Positions 12,210-24,600 of a DNA stretch of 64,000 nucleotides are shown piece by piece. The position numbers and the translations under genes are program-made. The notes under the pieces are model-generated. The model ran no database searches and had not been told where the DNA came from. It saw only the letters and a list, made by a program, of their open reading frames with translations. This stretch comes from Hydractinia symbiolongicarpus (Eukaryota; Cnidaria; Hydrozoa; Anthoathecata; Hydractiniidae): assembly GCF_029227915.1 (NCBI RefSeq), contig NC_079878.1, positions 9,796,001 to 9,860,000 of the forward strand, written 5' to 3'. Position 1 is the first letter of the stretch, and each line of letters opens with the position of its first letter.

Positions 12210-13912
12210 TGTCATTTATAGGCATGATTAACATTCTTTAACAACTTCTCTGCCAACAAAATTATAAACGACTTCTAATTCTCAGACAGTTAATCATATT
12301 TAATTATCGCTTGTTTCTTAGTTTTTTTGTGTTTTTACCAACAATTTGTCTCTTTGTATTAATTTTAATGTTAATTTTAAAATTCATCTTTTAAATAAAC
12401 GCTTTGGGCATGAATTATTTTAAGAACTTAACCTAAGCAGCGTTTATGTAAACTTCACCTAAAAGAAACAGTACAGTTTTCCCCGCCCTTGTGCGAGAAG
12501 AGCTAAGTCCGCGGTAAAGCATAAATGATTTTCCAAAATTGTTATGTAGTGTGACATAAAAACTTGAATTTGATAATTTTAAAGAGGTGCTGTAGAAAAA
12601 AACGTGTAATCCATCATCATCCATATCTTCCTGATATTTTCGACAAATGTCGTGAAAACATTGCAACCAAAATGATAAAACAAGCTATAAAAATCTTAAA
12701 ATACCAAAAAATTGATTACAATTGTTTTAAATAAACAACTAAGGTTAAACCCAAAATTCAAAGTTGTTTATTTTTTGCTGTCATAAATTTAGTTTTTTAA
12801 ACTTTAACTCTTTTTTAATAAACACCCTCTGGTTAACAAGCTGGGCATTAAAATTTACTTGCATCCTAGCACTAATTGTTTTTTGATTGGTTGATTATTT
12901 AAAAAAATGAAGAAATTGTTGGTTAGTTTTATTAATCGAGATCGCTACTGTTATGGTGTATTTTTACCGCGCTATTTAGAACAAAGAGAATCCTTAACAA
13001 CTGCGGAAAGTTGTACAAACTGCATGTAAAAATATACTTCATACATATATACAGATTTAGGTTAAAAAAATTTAGATAGACATTCATTCATTCATTCATC
13101 CATTTATTCCTTCATTCATTCATTCGTCTAGTCATTCAGTTTTTACTTTATTTTGGTACTGTAATTTCTCAGTACCAAAATATGTGATCAGGTCGTGCAC
13201 TTTCACGACGTGAAGGGACTATAATGCATTTCATGTCCCTTATGGCATTACTGACATGATTTTTTTTTATTATCTAGTGTATGATTTTCAATTTACAGAA
13301 ACATTTTCTATATCCTATTTTCAAAAGGTATTAAAGAGTATATATTTTTTGTCCTTAAGTAAAATACATGGGGACTCTATGTCCGAGCTCACCCCAAAGT
13401 TAAATTTATGTGTTGTTCCTTCAGAACAGAAAGAACTAACAAAATGGCGGGCTGACGTCCCGTCTCCCTGTTCATTTTAACATAAAGGGATTAGTCTACA
13501 GAAGCAAATGACTTTAAAGTCATTTGCCTCGCCTAAGATAAATAAAACACTGTTTTTACGAATCGAAAAACATAGAAGAAGATGATGAAGAAAGAAGACT
13601 AATCTAATGCAATATTTTTTTATGTCTAAGCATTAGACCAATAATTAATGAGATAGGGAAGAATAATATTTAATAATTAATAACTATTTAGAACTAATGA
13701 AAGAGACAATAAAATACAGAGACAATAAAATTAAAATTTCTGGTACGAAAGAGAAAAAATAAAAAAAAATAAAACGAAACACGAAAAACGAACGGGGAAG
13801 CAAAAAATAAATCGAAAAAAAATTAAATATGATTAACTGTCTAAAGAACGTCGTTTGTAATTTTGTTGGCAGAGAAGTTGTTGAAGAATGTTAAGCATGT
13901 CTATAACGACAA
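12210..13912. repeat. widely spaced inverted repeat, arms of about 80-90 bases
   Basis: The left arm (about 12222-12306) contains CTTCTCTGCCAACAAAATTA, AAACGAC and CAGTTAATCATATTTAATT. The right arm (about 13826-13905) contains the reverse complement of the same blocks in the same order. Arms differ by several substitutions and small gaps. The 1.5-kb interior has no recognisable coding sequence; it contains the (CATT)n tract. This may be a large foldback transposon or two copies of one repeat inserted in opposite orientation. Confidence 0.65.
13081..13138. repeat. (CATT)n microsatellite
   Basis: An imperfect CATT tetranucleotide run of about fourteen units, interrupted at CATC, TATT, CCTT and GTCT. 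Confidence 0.9.
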
Positions 13913-15617
13913 CTTTGATATTTGATATTTGCCGAGGCTGATATTTGTCAAAAAGTTAAGAAAAGTGAGCTACAAACAAAAAAATACCACATACTTTTTT
14001 TAAAAGCAACACAAGAATTGGCTGACGCTTTTAAACTATTTTTCACTTGTTGCTTGTAAACTACCAACTGTCTCTATCCTCCTAGCTAGGCAAGGAAGTT
14101 TAAATTCACGTGTTGACTTTTTAGTGGTGTGATCGAAACTTGTAATTACATCTCTCATTACATGCATAACACCTCTGTATGAGAATAATCTCGGAAACGA
14201 AATTTTTGTTGTTTCTTTTTTTATACTTTTAGGCTGACTCACAAGCTGTTTTTTGTTAGCAAAAAATTTCAGCCATGTGTTGCCTTTAAGATGTTGCTTA
14301 TTTTTTTAAAAAAAAGCATGTATTTTTATAGAGAACGTGTAAGGGAAGTTTTTGTCGAGTCATCAATTTATAAAAACAGGATAACGAAGTACGTGAATTA
14401 AATCTAATAAGTAAATACAGAAACATAAAGAACTTAAGTATACGACTGACAATCAAAGATAACATCGAGCACTGTATCTATAGTAACCTAGACTTTACTT
14501 ACACCCAGTTCCAATATTAAAAAATCGGAAAACATTTTTTCTTATAACTCTCTCCACCCCTTTCCCGTAATCATCCAAAATGAAAAGAATTTGTAGTAGA
14601 ATTGGGAATTACTTTCAATAAAACTATCATAAAAACAAACAAAATAATCTAATGTCCTGACAAAGAGATCACAATAATTTAAAGAAATGTTATATCATTC
14701 CTGTTTCAGATCCCACTTAACTTTTTATCACCCCCTCCCCCTCTTCTCTGCTCTTTAATAAGCCCCTCCCTCTACAATGAGGCTATCGCTGTTATGGTTA
14801 ACTGATCTATTATAATCACAGGCTAAACTGCGGCCACAAAAGAGAGAATTCTCCTTCTAAAATCTCTGTTTAACCGATACCGCACTTAAATTAGGCTCAT
14901 GTATATCTTTTTTGGTTAATTGGATTTTCTGATATGACTAAGAATGAACCGTGCTTGAAAAAGAACGACTTGGAATATCTTAAATCACATATCAACATTC
15001 TGTCCGCAATGGTAGGAAATACAAACCACACAATGGCCCACTGTTTTGATTACACAATTGTTAAATGAATGTGTCCAACCTCGTCCCAAGGGCCCTTTTT
15101 CATCTACGTCGTGGCAATCAGCACGTAACTGAGAACTAAGGACAGGACTGAAACGTGTCTTGAAAAATTTGTCATCTAACTTCAGGATAAATTTGAATTA
15201 GATACGCAGGTGTCTTATATCAAAATGTGGATAGTTCACAAATGATGGCATGAAAATTGCGTTTTCGTCATCTAGATTTTAAGGCCAAGGATTTTTTGCC
15301 ACTAACCTACATGTGGAATCTTCAAAAATTAAGAAACTTTTACTACCACATTCTATGTCTACTTGTTTCTAACTAATTCTTACAATTAATTGAAGAAAAA
15401 TGCTTAATTTCTTTTTTCTTTCTTTTTTATTTTAAAACCAACTAATCCAAAGATTAAAGAAACTTTTAGAACTAGCTATTTATTTGATATAAGAAACCCC
15501 TTTTTACTAGAAAAATTAAGAAACTAAATAAGAAACTTTTAGAACTAGAGGCCCTTCGCCAGGTTTCTTATAAAAAAAACAACGTGTATTCAGTCTAGAC
15601 AAAAAATCAATGCAATA
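13913..15617. other. gene-free stretch
   Basis: No supported gene. A single half of the AACCTCGTCCC foldback repeat lies at 15077-15096 without an obvious partner end, so it is probably a truncated MITE. Confidence 0.4.
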
Positions 15618-15812
15618 CAGTAGACGTCCGTTAAATCGAACACGCAAGGGACTAAAAAATGAACGAATTAGCGAAATGTTCGAATTACCGGAGTTCAAAT
15701 TAGGCAGCTCAAAATATAAGACTTTATTAAACCAAACTCAAGGGACTTAGCAATTTGTTCGAAACAACGGAAAGTTCGAATTAGGCGGCATTGGAATTAA
15801 CGGACATTCTCA
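15618..15812. mobile_element. degenerate short MITE with 'GTTCGAATTA' repeats
   Basis: The left end CAGTAGACGTCCGTTAAATC, preceded by TA, is echoed in inverted form by GGAATTAACGGACATTCTC near 15793-15811. The interior has four GTTCGAATT-like blocks (15636, 15680, 15751 and 15774 areas) with 'AAGGGACT' twice. This layout is typical of small Tc1/mariner-related MITEs whose termini hold repeated blocks. It has no coding capacity. A similar, poorer copy may lie at 33150-33245. Confidence 0.55.
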
Positions 15813-15851
15813 TTTTCTTAATTTGTGATTCATTAGTATTCCATCACTTGA

Positions 15852-15885
15852 CAACCTCGTCTCCGGAGCCCTGAGGACAAGGTTG
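15852..15885. mobile_element. minimal foldback repeat, copy b
   Basis: CAACCTCGTCTCCGG is followed almost at once by its inverse, GAGGACAAGGTTG, forming a hairpin of about 34 bases. It shares its ends with copies at 9.7, 16.2, 17.1 and 32.5 kb. Confidence 0.6.
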
Positions 15886-16149
15886 AAAACACGCCAAGCA
15901 AGATTTTTTTATCTTTATTTCATCCTACAACTACAGTAGCATTTTCTTATAAATTCGTATCAGCTCTCTGGAAGATGAGTAAACCTTGAGAAAATCTGTT
16001 TTGCTCAATACACGCACGCACGCCTGAGGAACATAAGCAGCCGAGAAGGTGCCTAAAGTCTAAATAAAGTCGTTGCCATAAATTTGAATAAATAAAAACA
16101 AAAATATCCTCGTCAAGCAATTTTTTCTCTTAAAGCCCTGTATTAGGCA

Positions 16150-16230
16150 ATCTCGACCCAGGGGCTTTTGCCTTTTGTCAAGTAAGCGCTAGCGGCTTCG
16201 ACATAGACAACAAACCCTGGGAACGAGGAT
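16150..16230. mobile_element. foldback MITE, copy c
   Basis: The ends TCTCGACCCAGGGGC and CCCTGGGAACGAGGA are inverted. The interior AGTAAGCGCTAGCGG...ACAACAAACCCTGGG closely parallels the copy at 17131-17212, so both belong to one subfamily. No clear target duplication is visible. Confidence 0.7.
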
Positions 16231-17130
16231 GCTGCGAGGCTGGATGTGTTCTTTTTTTACATCTTTAGAATGAGGGAAATATATACTTACAGATGCTGAT
16301 GAAAGCTTAGGAGTGGAACCATCTTATTTTGAAAAACATAATGTTAGTAGTAGTACAAACAAAAATATGATTGTGCTGTAAATAACCAAATAAGTAATAT
16401 ACAATCTATAAAAGAATTCAGGCTGGGTACGTTCTCCAATACGTTCTTGGTTAATTTTTCAATTTCAGCCTCAACGTTTTTATAAAATAGGTTCTTAACA
16501 TAACATCGCAACATTTAAAATGTGGAACATGAAGACCACATATAATCAAAGGGGAGATAAAGGGAAATTACCATCGCAGTCAAACACGTTCCAAGCAGGC
16601 AGCCGGGGCGATATAAAGAAAAAGAAACAATAGCTCTCAATAGAAGAGCGAAAAAACCTTTTCATTTTTTTTCAAACATTCTAAATTTTAAAGAACTGTT
16701 TTTACCTATAACCAACCTCTTTCCCACAGGATTCTTGTTTTTCACAGGCGCTGCCCTTAGGAGATCTGTACGGAATTATAATGCCGAAAAACATGCGGTC
16801 TGCTTTTTTGGCGGGAATATTGGAAATTTTAGCGCCAACGTATGCGTTTTTCATGTGTTTTTAACGTTAAAGTAACATCAACTGTCATTTTAATAATCCT
16901 ATAGTTTAGCTACTGAAGTCTCGCTGGATTTGTTACGACATAAGCATTTAAAAACAATTTTTACTTTAGATATATCAGCACAAACATAATTTTCTTCTTC
17001 TGTTTCATTGTTTCATTATGCTTATCAGAATTTAAATGTCTTTCATGGATCTCACCTTCCATTGTAACACAGATTTAAGCACATAAGTCACCAGGTGCAT
17101 CTGTTGTTGATCTAGCAGACCAGTGCAAAC

Positions 17131-17212
17131 AACCAACCTTGTCTCCAAAGATTCTAGATTTAGTAAGCGCAAGCGGTCTACAAAACAGGCAACAAACACT
17201 GGGGACGAGGAT
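17131..17212. mobile_element. foldback MITE, copy d, with near-perfect 8-base target duplication
   Basis: The inverted ends are AACCTTGTCTCC and GGGGACGAGGA. Flanks are GTGCAAAC (17123-17130) and GTACAAAC (17213-17220), seven of eight identical, as expected for a hAT-type duplication that has since mutated once. It shares its core AGTAAGCGC.AGCGG with the copy at 16150-16230. Confidence 0.75.
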
Positions 17213-17285
17213 GTACAAACACCTTAACTGTTGCATCATAATTTTTCTATCAATGAGTCTATTTAGGGCTTTTTGAGAGGAGCGA

Positions 17286-17370
17286 CGTTGTTCCTAGGGC
17301 TTTTTCTCTTTCTGATTCTCCCAGACGACTGTCAGAAAGAAGAAGAAACTCTGGCTGGGAACTAGGTTGG
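17286..17370. mobile_element. foldback MITE, copy e
   Basis: GTTGTTCCTAGGGCTTTTTC on the left and CTGGGAACTAGGTTGG on the right are inverted relatives of the same ends. The interior also folds: CTTTCTGA opposite TCAGAAAG. No target duplication was found. Confidence 0.6.
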
Positions 17371-17399
17371 AAACGGGGTAAAAGAACACGCTAAGGTTG

Positions 17400-20300
17400 C
17401 GATTATACCCGAAATCTTACTACTAGAAAATAAAAAAATATTCATATTGCGCATAATTATCGAAGTCTTTCCATATCCGTGCTGTTTTTTTTCCTTTTTT
17501 AAATACATAAAATAAGCGAGTATTTTTTCTTCCTGGTTTACGATTTTAGCAATTGATAAAGCCGTGGCGATTTATGTGGGGAAACCCCTAAATTTAAACT
17601 CCCCCATGGTAATTTATTTTCTTTTTGCATGTAGCAAAGAGAAAATAATAAACTTAAAGTAAAAACTTTTAAGAGAAACTTTTAACGATAAGGAAGTTAA
17701 CATACTTCATATATAATTCTTTTAGAAATTACAAGAAAATGATTGTTTTCTTGTAAGAATTTTAATCTTCGTCTTAGTAGAGGCATCCCCCACGTGTGGA
17801 AAAGTTATGTATTAACAACGTAGGAGAGTGCAATTGTTTAATGTTTAATGTTTAAACTTGTAATACCGCTTTGATAAGGCACGCAAACAAAAAAATTAAT
17901 ATGTACACAATGGTGTGAAAACATGCTGTTCCTAACATTACAATGCTTTTATGTGCTCTGGAATTTAGTTGCAGGTAAATATTATTATAACATATTGTAC
18001 AATGTTTCTTGTTGTAACCAAACAAACAAACAAACAAACAAACAAACACAATAGTTACAGATGAGTCGATGCAACATGCTTATAGACTTTAGCTATACAG
18101 CTAGCTAGTTAACTAGCTAGTTAAACATAGCTTAAAACTCAGTTAGTCCAAAAAATGTAATTTCAATCAACAAAGGAACAGGAGGCACAAGTGTAAATGT
18201 CTTTAACCATCCAGCTACATTGACAGAGTTTACAACCTAGGAACTTTAAATCAAATCCCAATAAAGAAATAGCTGTCTCCCTAGAGGTTCTTTAGTAGCT
18301 AGCTAGCTATATGTATGCTTTAATGATTTTAAAACCAGATTTGTATTTTCTGGACTAAGTTAGCTAAACTGTGATAGTTTTGTTTGTTGGTTGATTGAAG
18401 CAAACTGTAGCTGCAAATGTGCTTGCGTCTGTTAAAAGATAACTTAACTGGGTTATGCGATATCAAGATTACTTTTATGATAGAAAAGAAAGTCTTGATC
18501 TTTTTCATACTGTTGTTAAAATTGCGTCGATGTTAAACTGATGTTAACCGACTGGTATGATACACTAAGACTGAAAAAAGGAGACTATTTAGTGCCAATG
18601 CAAAATGTCATTCCAACCTATTCTTTGCAGAGAAAGTACCTGTGAAAAGTGTGTGCACTTTATGCAAGTAAAATAATAGATATAATCTCAAAATTAGGTG
18701 CTCTGAAATGTATATTCCTTAAGTTTTTCCACTTTAATAGGTCTTTACATTTTTTACATATGGTTAGTGTGTTGACGATGATGTACCAAGGTGGTTTAAC
18801 ATTACAAAATATATCAAAAATGTATCAACCAGAGGCATCAACAATATAAGGTCTACACTTCTTCTAATGTATATATTTGATGAATGACAAAAATATGTCA
18901 CTTTTCTCATAAATAGTGCTGATGTTATCTGTTTTTGTTTGATGTCACATATTATGTTTTTCCTTATAATTTTTGTTTTAGAAATAAATTGTTAGGAAAA
19001 GTTGTTAGGAAACAACTTGTAGGGATTTACTTAGGTTTTGTACTTCCTTGATTGAAAGGTTAAAAATAGAGAATGGCATCACTGAAACTTAGTTGATTCA
19101 GAATGTTGTTAATAATCATCTAATTTTTTATGAAATCTATCTGACGCAAATGCTAAGTTTTCATAGAAACAAAGTAATTAAAAAAAACATCAAAAACCAA
19201 GGTCCATGTTAAAAGAGACAAAGGTTAATAGCATTTTTATGACTGCCATTAAGTTTTTATTTATTTATTTGTATTGCCAAAATATTCCATGTCAACAGAC
19301 ATTCATAAATATTTTTAAAATTTTTTATGGCATTTAATACATTCAAATTTATAGCAAATTATCCCTTCAAAAAACACTTAAATTTGACAAGATTTATATG
19401 TTTTTTTATTATTCTATTTCTCTGAGTAAATGTTTATAATTAGCTAAACAACATTTTTATAATGAAGCTGACAAGTAGATTATAGACAGTAAGCTGTTAA
19501 GAAGTGATATGATAGCAATTTATAATTGCTCTTATTATCAGAGTAATTTAAGGACAAGAGAGAAAAAACTAAAAATTGCAAGGAAAATGGTAACTTTGTT
19601 GCTTCACAACTTTAAATTTTTAGAATTCTGTAAAGCATTTCACCATCAAGGGTTGTTTGATAACATTTCAGTGTCCAGGCTTGTTTGATAACATTTTTTT
19701 AGCACACACAATCTTTAAAATTGACTTTTTCAGCTTAAAACAGACCAAACTTTAAAATATCAAAGCTCTTTCAAAATAAGACCGGGAAAATAAAAATGTG
19801 TGAAGATGTACTATGGATTGACCCATTTAATAACTGTTCGGATGATTTTTTGGCAATGTGAATTAACATCCACAGAACTGAAACTTCAACAGTTTCCTAG
19901 TTTTGGTTATGACAAAAACATTAACAACAATATTGAATTATAAATAAGAGAAGTTAAAAGGTAAAAATAGAATGGCATTGTTTTACAAGTTTAAAACATT
20001 TTTATTCTTAAAATTGGTTTATGACGCCATGACAAAATGACTTAATTGTTGATGGTAATTGGAGGGTTGTATTTTTTCTAATCTTTTTGTGTGTAAAAAA
20101 TCTTGAAGTACATGATTCATCCCTACAATTTGTGAGTTATTATTATGTCACTTTTTAATTTGCTAAATGAATAGCCCCTGTATATTAGAGAACTTTTGAT
20201 TAAATAAACCCATAACAATTGAATTGTTGCACTACGGAAGAATCAAATCTTACCAGTTTAGGATTTAGGATAGGTATTTTTTTATCACCTCTAGTAACAC

Positions 20301-21687
20301 TTTCCTTACCCAAATTCACCATTTCTGGTATATATTTAATTGTTGATTAAAAATATGTTCAAACTTTTGGCATTAATTGAAACATCCTAATTGTAGTTAG
20401 AATAATCTTTTGTTATCATGACAATCTAGACTTAGGTACAGGTAATGATTGTATCAACCTAAACTATTTTGTTCCATAAGATTTTAAAGTACTTGCCGAG
20501 TGACAATAAAACTTAGTAATAATTTTTTCTCTCGATTCTCCCATTACCCAATTAAATAATTACATGAACATGCATCAATATTATTTATACAACTAATGCA
20601 GAAATCAGAATGTCTGTAATCAAACAGCATATATTTGAAATATATCTATATTTAAAAGCATATACATCTTTATAGCTTTGAATGGAAATTCAGATGTTGT
20701 GGATATGTGAATATTTTGGCAAACCTTTTCTTATGTTATTCCCTGTTTTTGCTTATGACGCTGTGCTAGACAATGAACTATACTTTCTAAATATATATGA
20801 CCTAATTACAAAGAAGGAGCAATCAGGAGCTCTGTAACGTTACAGTTAGAGTGTAATAATGGAAAGTAAACATAACAATCCAAACATCGTATTTGACTAG
20901 TTCATTGCCCATGTCCAAATAACAGCCCTTTTCAAATAAATATATACCCAGGGTAAAGCCCAGGGAATTCAAATAAATGTGCCTTCTGAATAATCAACTA
21001 TACATCAATAAACTTTCAAGTTCAGGGTAGGGTATCTAATATTTAAAAACACATATAGGTATGGATCCATGGGGATATTTAAAATTAAAAAAATAAAATT
21101 TTGTCGTATACATTATGTGATTTGTATAGTTACCTGGTGTATGCGTTCAATTATTAATAAAGTGATTATAGCAAATATAAAAGCCGTGTGGCCATTTTAG
21201 GATTTGAAATTGATTTAACAATTGTGTATTAAAATAAACTTTAGAAAACTTGTTGTACATCGGTTAAGACACATTACTGTTAAAAATAATACTTTGACCA
21301 ACAACTCAACTTTAAAAATCATTAAAAATGCAATTAAAAAGAAAAAAGGTTTTAAAACCTATTAATTCGGTTTTCCATAAAGACCAGAAGGAAAAATATT
21401 CCATTCTTCATTAAAATAAATTAAAAAATGATACGTCTTATTCCAATCCAAAAAAATGATTTTTTGTAACAGACTGCTGTTACTTAAGAATGTAAACATC
21501 TTGAAAAAGAACATAGTTATGTAAATCCTGAAAGCAAAAAGCCATTGTGTATCATAGAAACAATAAAGAAAATTCACCCTGGTTTTGTGGAAAAATAGTT
21601 GGAAATTGATCTATTTCTTTCTTTTAGTTTTAAAGGTTTGAATTTAATTATTAGAGAAAGTTTAAACTGATAAATTTTTGTTTTTAG
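17400..21687. other. gene-free stretch or 5' part of the receptor gene
   Basis: No exon could be established here, although the signal-peptide exon of the type I receptor must lie upstream of 21688. Features seen are a (CAAA)n run at 18016-18047 and a cluster of AGCTAGCTAGTTAACTAGCT palindromes near 18100-18125. The short open frames at 18649 and 21362 show no recognisable motifs. Confidence 0.4.
18016..18047. repeat. (CAAA)n microsatellite
   Basis: About eight uninterrupted CAAA units. The open frame 17852-18049 on the minus strand that begins MFVCLFVCLF is produced by this repeat and is not a gene. Confidence 0.9.
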
Positions 21688-24600
21688 GCGCTTCAAATTT
21701 AACTTGTTACTGTAACAATAAGAATGGTTCTGGACAGTCACATAGAAGATGCACTAATAACAAATGTTTTCTAAAAGAAGATGGCTTCTGCTACATTATG
21801 AGAAAAAATGGAAAAAGTGGAACTACATTTACTGAGAAAGGATGCTTATCCTTTGTAGATAATGGACTTAATAAAAATAAAGATAACTATATGAGCTGTG
21901 ATAACGAGATGATGTGCAACATGAATTTGGTTCTTAATAATAGCTTTCCATGTGAGTATGATTTTTTATGTTCATAAAATTGACATTGGTTTAAACAGTG
22001 TGTTAAAGAAAGAAATGTCTTAAGAAAAGCAATAGTTTGAAGAGAAACAATAGTTTAAAGAGAAACAATAGACTATTGTTCTATTGTTTGTGCATATTCA
22101 AGGATCCTAATTCATTAGGTTGACAACAGTAGCTTGATTTGAATTACACAGCCATTGCAATGCAGTTATAACTTTAAGGCTAAATATATAACATGAAATC
22201 GCTAGGCCTTTTGAATGGATGAAATACGCTTCCAGCCGTAATTGCCTTTTGAATAACTGTCAATTCAAGTTCGCTCTTTTGAACAAGTACTAGGTTAAAA
22301 CCAGCTGTTTCTCGAATGAACTATTTGATCCAGAGTTCTTGAAAAAAGCATGGATAGTTATCTCCAGGTTGTGAGAAAGGCGAAGTATTTGGATTAAATG
22401 GTGACCAACTTCTGTTTTTTCAAGACAGTAAAGTATTTGTTCCATCCAACATTAAGTTTTTTCTCTTCCTTTTGAAACAATACTATATAATAATAAATAA
22501 AAGACTTGCTCTTTATTGTTAAAGTCAGTTGAAATTTATGGAATCCTTCTGACTTTTCCTTATATCTTGCAAATGTTCAACTATTGTCTTCGACTACTCA
22601 AACACTGTGCAATCTATTGGCCAGCAGTCCCCTTTACTTGCTGAACAGCTTTTGTGCGCATGTTAGAATTTTAGTACTTGGTAGCATTATTTTTTTTGAT
22701 AACAGTACTCTCTTCAATTTTTATTAAAAATTCTTAACAAACAAAACATGGTATTTTTGTAATCTTAGATGGATTACTTGAATTGTTACACGTGAAATGG
22801 ATATTCCAACCAATACAATAATACAACAATACGCGGTTGTACACAATACACAATAGTTATTTTTTGTGAAAATCGAACACCGAAAACTTAAAGTCTTTTA
22901 TAGCGAAATTGGTTATTGAGAAGCCATTGTATTGATAAGATCGAATATGTGAGAAATTATATTGCTAAAAAGTTTAAATGAAAAGAAAAAAACTTGGAAA
23001 TAAACAAGAAATGAAACAAAAATATGCTGAGAATAACTCTCCTGAGTGAAATGCATGTGATTGTAATAAAAAAGTGACACTTTAAGAAGTGATAATTTTT
23101 ACAGCCACATACAATTTTTGACCTGAGTTTATATATTCAAAATCTATGATAGTAATTATGTTGGCAATGGAATTACCCGTCATCATCAATCAATTCCAAA
23201 CCTTGAAGTTCTTCTGTTATATTCCTAATCAAAGAAATCAATGTTTGAATTTCTCATCCGTGGACAAATCTGCAAGGTTAAAGGAGAGATTTCAAAGATT
23301 TTTAACATGGCTATCTGCCAACTTCATGTTAATTTTTCAGCACAATTATTTTTACTCTTTAAATTCAAATTAGAAAATCATTGAAAATAGTATTTATTAT
23401 CTAACTTCTCTGTTATTAATCATCTACTTATCATATTTTAGGGGTTTTTTTGAAAAGAATATCTGTCTGAAATGTTGGGTGATTTTTGTAGTAGTCAATG
23501 GAATGATATATATGATATAGATCGTGTTTATTCAGTACCTAAATTTAAAATATATCTTTAACAAAGTGTTAAATTCACTATTTGCTGTTTTCAGTGGACC
23601 CAAAACCCTTTCCTAATTTTAAGGCTGGATTTCCAAGACCTTAATTTCATCCTGGTTTTTTTCATTTTGATCTCCTGCTACCTTATTCCAGGCAATGAAT
23701 GAAATAAATTATGTGAATAAGAGGAAAACAAGAATATTAGTTTGCAACACAACATTTGTTTTTACAAAATATCAAAAAAGTAGTATGTATAAAATTAATT
23801 AAAAAAAAAAATTACGAAGAAATCTTTCTACTTCTGTTTCAAACTCTCTACCGCTTGCTGAGTTAATTTCTAAATAACCTCTAGGATCAACCTGGTAAGA
23901 TATTCCGTCACAATGTTAATTATAGTATAATTTCTCTGATTTTCTGCCAGCTCCTCTATTTCTTTAATTGAGGACGAAATATGGAATCAAAACATATATT
24001 TTTTTGTTTTATTGTGGCACTGATGGTATCTAATTTTGCTTTGTACAAATTACAATTTTATTGGTATTCGTGTGAAGTAACATAGCTTTAAAAGCCTCCA
24101 AATATATATTTTCATATTTATCCAAAATTCTTCAGTAAAATCTTTCTGTCCTGGGGAACTTATAATTCCAGGTAAACTAATAAATAATTAAAAGCTATAA
24201 TTTTAGGTCAATGTTTTGGTAGCCCTTCTTGTCATAACTCTTGCAGTTTTTAAAATTTTGTAAAAGCTTTGAACATAAACACAGTATGAAGAATTGTGAT
24301 ATGATAGAGAATATTCTCCATAAAAATTGTTTTAATGCAATTTAAACATTGTGTTTTAGCTTCACGTAATGTGACAGAAACAAACCTTCCAACTACGTTG
24401 AAATCAACCAAGCACTTTACTACATTCCATATTACCTTGCTGGTTGTTTTGCCGTTCATGATAGGTGTTAGCATGATGATTGCATGGTTAGTATGCAAAT
24501 ACCGTAAGAAAGGTAGAAATGCTGGTGTAGATAGATCTCTGCTGCTGCATACAGTTCCTGCATCTGAAGAACGCTTCCGGAAAAATGAAATTGATATTGA

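Noticed and set aside
14777-14815. MRLSLLWL-type start as receptor signal exon
   Set aside because: Short hydrophobic start but the donor is weak and nearly 7 kb from the ectodomain exon; not supported.
16784-16855. ATG-initiated frame at 16784 as the receptor signal-peptide exon
   Set aside because: The peptide is not a convincing signal sequence and there is no suitable donor in phase.
17852-18049. Minus-strand ORF starting MFVCLFVCLFG
   Set aside because: Generated by the (CAAA)n microsatellite.
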